A DNA stretch of 63,088 nucleotides from Circinella minor. Its lineage: Eukaryota > Mucoromycota > Mucoromycetes > Mucorales > Lichtheimiaceae. The position numbers were made by a program, and so were the translations under genes. How positions within the stretch are numbered: the first letter of the stretch is position 1; each line of letters opens with the position of its first letter. Below the pieces are notes generated by a model. That model saw only the letters and a program-made list of their open reading frames with translations. It was not told the DNA's origin and did no database searches. Positions 1 through 11,162 of this stretch are shown here, piece after piece. Where the stretch lies: contig JAEPRB010000231.1 of NCBI GenBank assembly GCA_016758965.1, positions 1-63,088 of the forward strand, read 5' to 3'.

Positions 1-95
1 TCTAAAAAAAATGACCAATTGAATCTTAAAAAAATGACCAATTGAAGTTCAAACAAATGACCAATTGATTTCTAAATTCCGACCAATGATTTCAA
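1..95. repeat. 23-bp tandem repeat, about four units
   Basis: The core ATGACCAATTGA recurs at about 11, 34 and 57, with a diverged fourth unit (CGACCAATGA) near 80, each preceded by an A-rich spacer, giving a 23-bp period. The array begins at the window edge, so its true length is unknown. Short AT-rich arrays like this often sit just inside transposon ends, but no matching end was found. Confidence 0.7.
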
Positions 96-2332
96 AAAAG
101 TGTCCAAATGGCAGTGGAAGCACTGTAGTTTTATCATATATACATTTTTGGTGTAGTGGTTTTTTGTGCAGTTTACAACTTTTTAAAAATCTTTATATAA
201 ATTTTGTGTAGATTATTTATAAATCCTTTTAACAATATCAGATGAGGTAATTTTTATAATTTGACACAAATACTTGTCCACAACAACATCTGTGTATTTA
301 GACTATCAATAAAATATAGATGTCTTTTTAACACTTTTAATAATTTATAACTGTTTACGTAATAGCTAATATTATGATGTATTTATATTATGGAAGATAT
401 AATTTAATTGAAATGTAAATAAATCTACTTAATAGAAAAAAAAAGATACTCTATATCATATATATTCCTAGCTATATTACTAATAATAAGAGTTATCAAA
501 GAAGGGTAAGAGTTGAAATTTCTATGATATCATAATGTCAAATTTATTATGTATAATATATTTAATATGTAGGAATTTTTAATTTACTTTCATATATAAC
601 TTGCTGTGATAATTTAAATACGGTTAGTATTTTATCACTATCTTTGAAGTATTAATACAAATAATTTGATATTATCCTCCTTATTATTATAGTATTACAT
701 AGGTTAAAATACGTACACATGGTTACTAACTTGATGACAATTAATATTATTGTGTTAATCAAATTTTGTATCAAGCTTTAAATAATTATTGATTAACATA
801 TATTTGTTAAAAATATGGAAGCAAAGAAGAAAGTAATATTATTACAATAGTACATAATAATGAAAGAAGAAAAAATAAAAACTATTATACGTACACGAGA
901 ACTAGATGTTAAGATATACAAAAAAAAATAATTGTACTTGTATATTATATAAAAATATCAATAAAATATAATATTAAAAAAAAAACTATAAAAATACAAT
1001 AGAATCAAATAGAATCAAACATTTCATATATTTAGTATAAATTACGTAAGTATAGTAACTTTGATAATATTACTGATACAAGTTATGTTGTGTAAATTAA
1101 GACATATCAAAATAGGCCTATTGCCTTTTTATTATATCACAGTTTCACATGAATCCTTGTTATACTAATCGTTAATCTATTATTTGAATCCGAGTATTTA
1201 TCATAATTAAAATTGATCAATATCAACTCTTTTTTTTTTTGCACGCTTCTTTAAATTATTTTCATTTGAAACAATCATCGTCATCATTTCGCTATTTTCA
1301 ATATCCCTTGCGATCCATAATAATTTTTAGTTGGAAATTACATCACCCACCATCATTATTATTATTGTTATTGAGCTATCATTACATATTATATTTCGCA
1401 AAGATTTTAGAAAAATATAAATATTTCATTATTACAATTATTAGTTAAATAAAACATTATTTTTTATTTTAGTTCGCGATAAAAATTACTATGATAACTT
1501 TTCCGTGTATGTGATATCAATCCTAAAAAAACATTTTGATCTACGTATTGATTTCAACATGGCAGATAATCGACATTTTTTAAACTTCTTGTGCAACCAA
1601 TGCTTATTTTTTGTGCATAATCATTTTTGTGCATAATCATTTTTGTGCGTAATCATTTTTGTGCAGAATTTTTTTGTGTAGAAGATTCTCAGATTTCGTG
1701 TAGGTTTTATTTGTTTATACATTATGCCATTTTTTATGGGTTATAGAAACATTTTATAAAAGAGTTTATATGCTTAATATTATTTTCTAGTTTTATTTTA
1801 TAAAGAGGTAGTAAGGAAACTTCACAATAAGAAAAAATATATTAATTATTATCGACCATGTATAGTATACGGGCAGACTGCTTTTCCTCCCTGCTTTTCC
1901 TTATTTAGAAGAGCGACCGAATATGGAATCTGCACAAAATAATCGGTACCCCACAGCGATATTACCGTCTCAACCCGTCTTAAACAAAATAAAATGAAAT
2001 ATTGTGTGGGTCGGACGCATGGCATTGGTGGATTATATATTTTTTGCATATTGCCAGTTGTCGTGGTCCAGATTTTTGATCATTTATTTTCATCTTGTCT
2101 TTTGACCTACTTTGACAATATAAGCAGAAACTACATAATATGTCAAGGTTGGATCTGGCTGGCAAACTCAAATGTAAAAGTGTGATTTTATTGGATGTCT
2201 AGTTCCATTCTTGTTATCGGTATTTTCAATTTCCGCGACGATCCATGATGTAAAAAAGACAGTGCATGATGCTGCGGCCTTTTTGACCTTTGCCAACTTT
2301 TTACATACTTTTTAAACCTTCTCAAAACGCCT
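96..2332. other. AT-rich intergenic DNA
   Basis: No convincing gene is seen. The stretch is about three quarters A+T with many short A and T runs. Open frames at 1239-1448 and 1849-2185 are short, low in complexity or overlap on both strands, and have no recognisable motif. It contains the 16-bp repeat at 1613-1675. Confidence 0.6.
1613..1675. repeat. 16-bp tandem repeat, about four units
   Basis: GTGCATAATCATTTTT is repeated at 1613 and 1629, then with one change (GTGCGTAATC) at 1645, and a partial unit (GTGCAGAAT) at 1661. A similar TTTTGTGCAG/TTTTGTGTAG pattern occurs near 150-215, so the two sites may belong to one old element. Confidence 0.7.
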
Positions 2333-4957
2333 ATGTCGTTCATTGCATATATAAAAAAACATTATAATGATGATCCATTTGATATTGTGGAGTGTTTCAA
2401 AGAAGCTGACTATAATGATCAAAAAGCAGCTGAAGAAGAGTTCAAGAGTTCCGTCAGAAAAGTTTCGACCTGGTGCACTGCTGCTCAAATATGGGCTCAA
2501 AAGCAAATCGGGAACAGTTTTTCTGTACGTAATGAAGAAGTTAAAGCCATATATTCAATATGAGGTCAATATACTAATAATTCTCTCTTATTAGATACTT
2601 AAAAAACGCGAACTGAGCTTGCATTGGTTAGAAATTGGAAAGGAAAATTCAAACATAAGTGAATTGAGAAGCTACGTGGGATTTAAAAGAAAGCAAATGG
2701 TAATTCGAAAAAGATTCTCTCCATGGTTAAATGCTTACAGCTATACGTTCTTTTATTGTTTCAATTAGGATGGAGATAATAGTAGTAATAGTAGTAGAAG
2801 TAGCGGCGGTAGTCGTAGTAGTAGTGGAGGTAAGTCAGCTAATATATCAACACTTGATGAACAAAGCGACACAAGCGAAAGGGTTGCAGGCCGATAACCA
2901 ATATTTAGTTCATTTAGTATGCACATCAGATAAAGGACGGGCAATGATAACAAGAAAGGAAAAGAAAACTATTTTATCAAAGCTAGTAAGTCTATTTAAT
3001 ATGTGTACAATAATTATCTAAACTCTTTTGTGTTGTTTTAATGGTACTGTTTGTTGTTTGCTGTAGTGGTGTGACAGTGATAATACAAGCTCATACCATC
3101 CATCAAGCTCATCATCATCATCAACATCAGCAATTCCCAACAGAAAAGACAATGTATACTACTTTTATCTTGCCGGTAATGGAAAAGAAGAATACGTTGT
3201 TCCTACTGATGCCAAAAAGGTATTACGTATTCAATTTTCTTCAGTGGATAATATGTGCAGGATGTGTGACTGATCAAATTTATCAATAGTGGATAGTGGA
3301 CGAAACAGATTTGACTGACAAATTTTTAAGTTATCGTAAGGATGTTATTGAGTCTGCGAGGCAACTTGAGGAACTATCCGTAGTGGATAGACTGTAAGTA
3401 GATATTTTGTTGCCGTGTATATAGAGCATGGGACTAAGCGGTTTGATAATAACTTGACATGTTTGCTTCTTAGTGCCCTGAATTATATTTGTTTGATTAG
3501 TGATGATTCATCCAGTGGTAATCGAATGATGAAGAGTGTATGGAATAAGATGATTACCGACTCCAAAAAGTCATTTAAAGTTGAACCATTGGAAGTAGAG
3601 CATTTTACATGGCTTTATAAAATAAATCAGGTACTGAAACAGCATTAATAAGGATTGAAAGCTGTTATTTGTTATTAATAAGCCATGTTTTATCAGAGTA
3701 TGAGAGTAGATGTCGAAATGGCCAACCAGTTGTTAAGACAATGGATTAAAAAAGAAGATCAATACCCTGCCATAATGTATCAAGATATCTACAAAGACCT
3801 GTAAGAACTTTTTCTCTTTTTTATTTTTATTTTGATGATGTCTTTACTTTATGATATAACGACTAAAACTGATACGTATACAGGATCAAATCATACTCTG
3901 CAACTTATAACACTGACACTTTAAATGAAGATACTTTTATCAAAGATGCTATCACTCCTATTTTAAGAACATATTTTCCAAATAGTGATTACATAAAAAG
4001 TGAAGGGTAATTTAATATATTTATTCGGTTAACTTTTGTCGTTTTGTTTTGCTAATGCGGCAGTTCTGATATGACATGATGATTATTGTTTAGGTCTAAT
4101 GGGGTTTTACAAGCATCAAGATTAAGTCGGAAAACATTTGATCCAGACCTTGAAGGAAAAAAAGGGGATTATAGTATATATACAAACGATGAGAGCTTAA
4201 GTCAACTTGTCTTGTTGGTAGAGTGCAAACCTCCCCGTTCATCAAAAAGTGACGATATACCGAAACTCATAAACTGCCTCAAAGACTCTTTGAACAAAAT
4301 GGCCATTGATGGCGCTGATGCATTGGATATTACTGTGTGTGGTTTAGTGTTTGAAGGTAGGGACGAATTCTATATTTGTTTTCAACTCATATCATAGTCT
4401 CATCATTATGTTCCATTATTCAATACATCTCATTATAATATTTCATGATTATATACAGGTTGTGAATGTCATGTGTATCTTGCAGATCACAAATTTAATG
4501 GGATGTATCGTTGTATAGAACTTGGATCATTTTTCATTCCTAAAAATCGTCATAATTTCGATGTCTTATTTGGAGTATTCGAAATGATGAATATGTTAAG
4601 AGTAAGTGGCAGTGGAGAAGCAAAAGTTGTCATATGTAATAGCCATGCACATTTGATTGAACGGAACAAAGCTAATTTTTAATATCGTTTATGTTGTATT
4701 ATCTAGAATGTTGTAATCGGTAGCGCCAAATTATGCATGGATTCCATTCGAAGTAGTGAAGAATCTGACAAGTTAGGGATGGTACTTGATTCGTTCGAAT
4801 CTCCTGTTAGACTTGGTGAACAACAAGTAAGATATCCCATATGTGTTTTCCATTTTTGTACAATGCCCGGTTTGGATTATTAACTAACACTACACTGTTT
4901 TTCCTGATTCAGGCGATTAATTACTTACAACAGTTATCAAGATCAAAAAGCAAATAA
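2333..4957 (+). CDS. Putative PD-(D/E)XK-like protein, 13 exons, 548 aa
   Basis: Exons 2333-2524, 2595-2699, 2769-2829, 2909-2985, 3067-3219, 3290-3393, 3474-3630, 3697-3800, 3884-4006, 4094-4356, 4459-4601, 4707-4826 and 4913-4957 join through GT-AG introns of 59-107 bp into one open frame of 548 residues. The middle holds Ser-rich linkers encoded by AGT and TCA runs. The C-terminal half has GD at 383-384, then about 17 residues later VECK (401-404), with a PP following. This spacing fits motifs II and III (D...ExK) of PD-(D/E)XK nuclease-fold proteins. From memory, similar proteins with an E-x-K-P-P motif are abundant and uncharacterised in Mucoromycota; that was not checked. No signal peptide or membrane segment is seen. 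Nuclease activity is inference. The start is the first ATG of the open exon. The small-exon joins, especially the acceptor at 2908, are the least certain part. Confidence 0.78.
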
Positions 4958-7195
4958 TAATTGGATGCAAGGAAAACTTTGAGGACTTGTCGATACCACT
5001 ACTACTATTATCATGATAACCAAGTTGTATAAAATTAAATATCACAATGATCATTGTTAAAAGAAAAGAATTATAATATCTATAATATGGGAATTAAAAA
5101 GAAAATTGTATAATGTATAATGTATAAATGTGATTATTATGGCTTTTTTTCAACTCAGCTATTGCATTATAATTGTTATCAAACGCATTCTTTTTCCATC
5201 ATCTTATTGCCAAATTTGCAACACACGACACTAGAACGTCTTTAATTCCATACTACTGTAATTAAACATCTTATTTGATAACCAGATCGGATGTCATTAC
5301 GTATTTTATTAGTAATATTATTATTATTGTACTTGCTGCATGTGCGTGAAAAAGTGGTTCAAGACATTCTATATTTAATACCATTATATATTTGATGCCA
5401 TACAAAAAAATAACTTTCTGTGAGCATTGAATAGAACAACGCTTCCCTTCCCATCACATTAAAATAACTATATATTCTTAAAAAAAACATGAGGAGAAAA
5501 GGCTCTTAAATAGACCAAAATTTTCACGATCGATCTGCTACGTCACTTTTCTGTTTTTTTTATTTCACATAATCCGTATAGTGTAACATCAGAATAATAA
5601 ATTGGAGCGGATTTTCATAAATCTCGATGATGAAGCCTTAGTTCTCTTCCATATATGTAAATTTATATGCACATTTATGTACTACTCTCTAATATTTGAA
5701 CGGATACGTGCTTGTTTATATATGCCATAACTTGAACAAATCATTATATAATTTAATTAATCAATGTATACTAGTAGACGTTTTCATTTCTTCAAGGAAA
5801 TATTTAAACATTGTAATTATTTTTACTATTATTTTCAGTAATGATTTAGATATGTTTATATTGTATTGGATGATTTTAGATGATAATCACCCGCAGTGGT
5901 GCATTCATATCTGTTAATCTGTTCATTTAGCTATTCTATTTATGGAATTTTTCGTATAAATAAATACAATGTCTTCACTTTATTTAAGTATGCAGCATCA
6001 AGCAGGACGGATCGTATTTCGCTTTTTTACTGCTGGTGATGGATTATACCAGCTTATTACTACTGATATTTGTCTTGTTATGCGTTCGAGATAGTAACTG
6101 TAACTTTAAAGTTGAAAAAACTGATCCTTATTTAAAAAGGATGATATCCTATTTTGGTAAAAATTTATAATATCTCAGTACGTCTACCACTGTTGGCGAA
6201 GACAGATATTAAGCCAATAGTCAACCCGGAAGGTAGAGATCATTATATGTTAAGATTTTGACAAACTAGCTGATGCTGGTGGCGTTATATATTACCACAG
6301 GATAGTGTGATTCGTATCATAAACGGAACATATTAATTTCTTTTCCTTGAACAGAAACATAAAGTATCAATATCTCACAATGCATAAGATTGCAGCTTAT
6401 CTCTCATATACTATGACAATCACGTGTCGTAATCTCATTCTCACGGATATTTCCACATCGTTATTCATCACGGATAGCAGGCAATGCAGCATCCCATCAA
6501 TTGGCTTGCTGATCATTTATTATTCGCATCGTCAATATCACCCCTTCACTCCAGTTACTATTATATTAATGACAACACACATAAATTAACAATAGCACAA
6601 GAACCAAGGGTGGATATTTAACATTATAGTGCTGTATTTATTGACAATTAATACTAGTACGATATCATATTTTAAGTGAATAAAGAATTATTCGAACTTT
6701 CGAGCATCGCTGAACTCCGTTATCTCTATCATTGTTTGACTTATTGAACATCCATAGGGGACTAATTCAAGCTTCTCTCTCCTTGAATAAGAAAGAGTCT
6801 GCTAAAATCATGGGCACAATTTGTTGAATTAACGTCACGCGCTAACGGGTTTTGAGAAGAATAATAGACGTGTTCACTCATATTGGAGTTCAACGGTGGT
6901 GTATGCTTGTATAAAATAGTTTCCTTGATAAATTCTCTTCATTGATTTCGGGATTTTATATGAAATTAATTAGAAATCGAATGCTATTATAAATCCTGAT
7001 TATCAATATAACACGCTATAATCATCTAAAACATAAACTAAATACAGGCATCAACAGTAGTAGATGTTAATTACAGTTATATACGTAATTGGAGTACATT
7101 ATCTTTGTGATTGTATACCAGTATGTATTTACTTGTCTGTAAAAAACGTAATTACAAACATTGCAGCGTAACTATGGCATATCGACAAGAAGCCG
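4958..7195. other. Intergenic DNA with weak coding remnants
   Basis: No intact gene is seen. At 5969-6091 a 40-codon open frame starts at ATG, and at 6182-6310 a coding-like frame is broken by a stop and a frameshift (it contains NPEGRDHYML, then DKLADAGG in another frame). These could be one decayed gene on the plus strand. I do not recognise the family. Confidence 0.4.
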
Positions 7196-7900
7196 AATCC
7201 TAAAACAACCAAACTATAAGAATCTAATTATTATTATTTTTGAAAAGAACACAACAAAAACAGGAATAGACCGTACAAATGACTTACCATACATCAAACA
7301 ACGTAATCACAAGTATTACCAGTGCACACACAACGACAGCAGATCCTGTGATGCCCATGTGTTTAAAACACCCATTCACCCACCGTAAGCTGATATACTG
7401 CAGTGAAGAGTGGGTCTTTTTGGAATCACCCAAGCGACCCTGGAATCGTGGACTCCCCCTTCACTATCTAACAAAACTTTAATAGCTGTTGCTAGATACC
7501 CATCACTGGCAGTGACGGAAACAGGTGCTGTGCGGCAACCATGGTAAATCAGAATCAAATCCTAAAACAACCAAACTATGAGAATCTGATTATTATTTTT
7601 GAAAAAAACACAACAAAAACAGGGATAGACCGTACAAATGACTTACCATACATCAAACAACGTAATCACAAGTATTACCAGTGCACACACAACGACAGCA
7701 GATCCTGTGATGCCCATGTGTTTAAAACACCCATTCACCCACCATAAGCTGATATACTGCAGTGAAGAGTGGGTCTTTTTGGAATCACCCAAGCGACCCT
7801 GGAATCGTGGACTCCCCCTTCACTATCTAACAAAACTTTAATAGCTGTTGCTAGATACCCATCACTGGCAGTGATGGAAACAGGTGTTGTGCGGCAACCA
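7196..7900. repeat. 345-bp tandem duplication, two near-identical copies
   Basis: Copy 1 is 7196-7541 and copy 2 is 7558-7900, offset by 359-362 bp with a 16-bp spacer. They differ by only a few substitutions and a 3-bp change in an ATT run, so the duplication is recent. Both keep the same plus-strand frame, ending in a block with KYYQC, then about seven residues, then CDAHVF, before a stop. The pattern (aromatic)-x-C...C-x-A-x-V resembles the core of a FLYWCH zinc finger, a domain often found in Mutator-like transposases. That link is inference; the frame is short and no transposase follows. Confidence 0.8.
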
Positions 7901-8605
7901 TTAGAGACAAACTTTTTGTTCTTGAAAAAGCTGGTTTTTAGGCTATGAGCAATGGGAATTATTTTTTAACCCCGCAGGGCAGCGTGAAGCGTGTTTTTTG
8001 AAGTCTGTCATCTCGGAGCATTAGCTAACAAATTTTGTTATTAAAATAGTTTTGAATCGCATGGTTTTTACATATTATGTGCTACTATTATCAAAACCAC
8101 GGGTTTCTTCTACATCTTACCTGTTTCTTTTACATTACACGAATGACTCACGATAAAAAAGACTATGTAGTCGCACTTTAGTTTGTTTTTAATATCATAT
8201 TTTGAGATTATATAAATGTATTGTTAATAAGATACGTTAAAGAGAAATAGGATAAAATGTATGCAGTTATGTATAAAAAAAAGAGAAATTCAAATACAGG
8301 GTAAAGATAAAAGAAGTTTAAGGGTAGCGAGTGTGTGAATGATCATAAACCCAAGTTCATGTACGAGTTCGTCTTGAGCGGTACCAAGCAACTGTATTCA
8401 ATTAATCTGTGGTCAATGATTGTAGTTGTTGTGGCGGTACAGGGTTGTTAGTTATAAATTTGGCCACAGTTTTAATATTGAACTGTGACAAACCAATATG
8501 AGCTGCAATATGATTCAAATGAATCATACTAATATCTATCTGTTTTATCAGATTTATTGGTATTAAAGAAATAACCATATAAATTTTTATTTTATTTTTT
8601 TATTT
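7901..8605. other. Intergenic DNA with a short coding-like frame
   Basis: Mostly AT-rich. On the minus strand about 8425-8565 gives an open stretch ending in a stop at about 8423 and containing HIAAHIGLSQ, which looks coding but is too short to name. It lies just downstream of the dead transposase and may belong to the same insertion. Confidence 0.35.
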
Positions 8606-9892
8606 TTATAATTTTATAATTTTTTTTTCGCCTCCCAAACAACGGTCTCTATATGTCAATGAATGCTTAATCCAAGCTTGACAGTCTTCGCGAAAAATAT
8701 ACTCTGATGCTTTTTTAACACGATCACTCAACTTATTATTGAGCCTTACAGAGCCAGGATTCTTGTTGACCACATCTTTAAGCTTCGACCAAAAACTTTT
8801 CAATCGGGTTTAAAAAAGAGAATATGGAGGAAGGTAAATGATATCAAAGCCACGTTCTATAACCCAATCCTTGACATCAGTTGTTTTGTGAATTGCAGCA
8901 TTGTTCATGACAAGATAGCGATAAGGAAGATCATGGGCTTCAATGTTAGTGAGCACTTGTTCGATAAATTCCATAAAATCGCTACCAGTTCTTCCTTTTT
9001 TGGGTGTTGTATCATCAGCTTTTTTTTTTCTTAACTGCTGGTGCACTAACGTCTCGCCTGGACAACGTAATGACACCATGAGCAGCAACAGCTCTCAATA
9101 TGCTAAGATTTGGTCTTTTTGTTTCTACGTACAGTAATTTTGCATGGCTTTCCAAGGTCGGACCAACCTTAAGAGCTGTGCATTTTCTATTGAATCCTGC
9201 CACATCAATGAAAACCCAATCAGAAAAGTAATTTATTTCAAGTGCTATCCAGGCAGATACAGATTCTTATCACTGTAAAAGAGTCGTATCATCATCACGA
9301 GCAGCAAGTTGATGAACCACACGTTTGTAGGTGAGGTGACATTTCTTGAGCGTATATTGTTCATTAACAGCACAGCTGGTGATAATTGAATCTTTGAAAT
9401 GTTGACTAAGTAAATCAGTTATATCATTACAGCTAATTGTTGGTTGCTCATAGATCTTTTCAAAGTACGTAAAAACTATATGCCCTTCAGTAAGCTATGA
9501 TTTAGCACCAGTCTTTTTGGACGACCCAGGAAATATATCTTCATCATTATTGTATGCCTTGTTCCATTGATTGACTTGTCATTTGGCAGTTGAATAAGGT
9601 AAAGTAACTTTTTTTACAGCAGTACTAATCGATATGCCTTTAAACTCTTGTAATAAGTTGGTCATTTTCGCGACTTTTACATCATTTTTTGTATTGCATG
9701 GATCGTGAGGTTGACGTGAAGACACACCATTACTACTGGTAGACTCCTTGCATTTATTTCTTCTTCTTCCCTATTTTGCTTGTAATTGATGTCTGCAGCG
9801 TCTTTCTAGTCTATACGTATAGTTTTGGAAAGATACAATTTTGTCGTCAGTGGTATAATAATATTATTATCAATGGCGTTATCATCTCCCAT
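8606..9892 (-). pseudogene. Degenerate Tc1/mariner (IS630-type) DDE transposase
   Basis: Read on the minus strand from an ATG at 9892, the remains run in order: a helix-turn-helix-like N-terminus (9590-9680), the first catalytic segment VFIDVAGFN (near 9210), a Lys-rich linker, a second segment VMNNAAIH (near 8910), the typical YLPPYS, and FWSKLK (near 8795). In active members the second segment is VMDNAPIH, so the second catalytic Asp has become Asn. There is a frameshift between YLPPYS and FWSKLK, where NPIE normally joins them, and in-frame stops occur near 9573, 9500 and 9270. The element is therefore dead. No sure terminal repeats were found. Confidence 0.85.
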
Positions 9893-11162
9893 GGTAACAG
9901 TTAATATAAAACTTTAAAAACAAAAAAAAAATTGCCTTTTCTTAATTAACGGCTGCATGTATTTATATATGTTGAGTTTTTTTTTTTTTTGGCTCAAATT
10001 AGTGATCATGCTATCATATTTTTGGAGATAGATAGCTTGTATATGCTTGGTATGTCTTAACTTCATAGTCTGTGGCTCAATTTCGTTCAAGTAGCTCAAT
10101 TTAGAAATCATGGTTTCAAAATCATAGCTCATTTTTTTTTATTTTACATGGCCAAATTTAACTTTCAACGCTGTACTACGCAGAAAGATTAATTCCAGGA
10201 ATAAGAAGCAAAGGTATTGATTCTTTTTATCAAAAGTATTCATAAAAGTCTATTATATAGTAGTAAAAATCATTTAACAATCAATATACGTATATATATA
10301 TAACTTTCTCCATATCTGTTACAGACATTATTGAGCCATAAGATCATCATTTACTAATAATAAATAAACTAAATACTAACATAAATACTAACATAAGAAA
10401 AAGTTAGGGGGGAGTAAGGAAGAAGAAGAGGAGGAAGTAAGTATTAGTATGTAATCGATCGTTTATACTTGTTTGTGCTTTTACAAATAAAAAATAAAAA
10501 TTGGGGTACAAAACAAAAGAAGCTTGCATATCATTTCTATTTATCACATAAAAATATATATTATTAAAGGAATAAAAAGCTATTATTATTATTTGAATTT
10601 ACATACTGCCAAGTCTTTCTTTTTTTGGCTTAAGAAAAATAATTCACCGCACACAAAAAAAAAAAAAAAAAAAAAAAGAGGGTCCGGACAAAGTCAAAGA
10701 GGATTTCGGCTAATCAATGAGTGAGACAGAACAGTGAACCTCTTCTTCTTCATCTATTCAACCCGATCGTCATCTTCCCCCCCAGCTTCATTTTCGGTCT
10801 ACATTTTTATTATACGCTTCTTATAACGTTAACTATTATCTAACTTTTATTTATTACTTCTTGATTCAACTAATTCCTTCTCCATTCAAGAAAACAAACA
10901 AAAAGATAGATCGCTTTCTTCTCATTGCGTTTTTTTATTTTATTTTTATTCGTGCATCCAACCACTTGACTCTTCTCTTTTATTTACTTTTTTCTCTCTC
11001 TCACACACACACGCTCTCTCTTTTTTTCTCTTTTCTCTATATTTCTCTTTTCATCACTCCTCTCCCCCCTCTCGAAAAAAGGATTCCTTTTCTGATTTGG
11101 TTTCTTTTTCTTTTCTTTTACTCTTTTCCATATAAACCAAAACCAACTCGTCTATTTGACAT
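9893..11162 (+). promoter_or_regulatory. Spacer and 5' region of the GATA gene
   Basis: 9893-10740 is AT-rich spacer; 9978-10140 has several copies of a GAGCTA/GAGCCA motif on the minus strand. From about 10735 to 11160 the plus strand becomes strongly pyrimidine-rich (CTTCTTCTT, long CT runs), as is usual before fungal transcription starts. A 22-bp A run sits at 10657-10678. No separate gene is supported: open frames at 10524 and 10861 are low-complexity. Confidence 0.45.

Noticed and set aside
8455..10160. TAAATTTGGCCA and its reverse complement as terminal repeats of the Tc1-like element
   Set aside because: Only 12 AT-biased bases match, and the left copy lies within another coding-like stretch; chance cannot be excluded.
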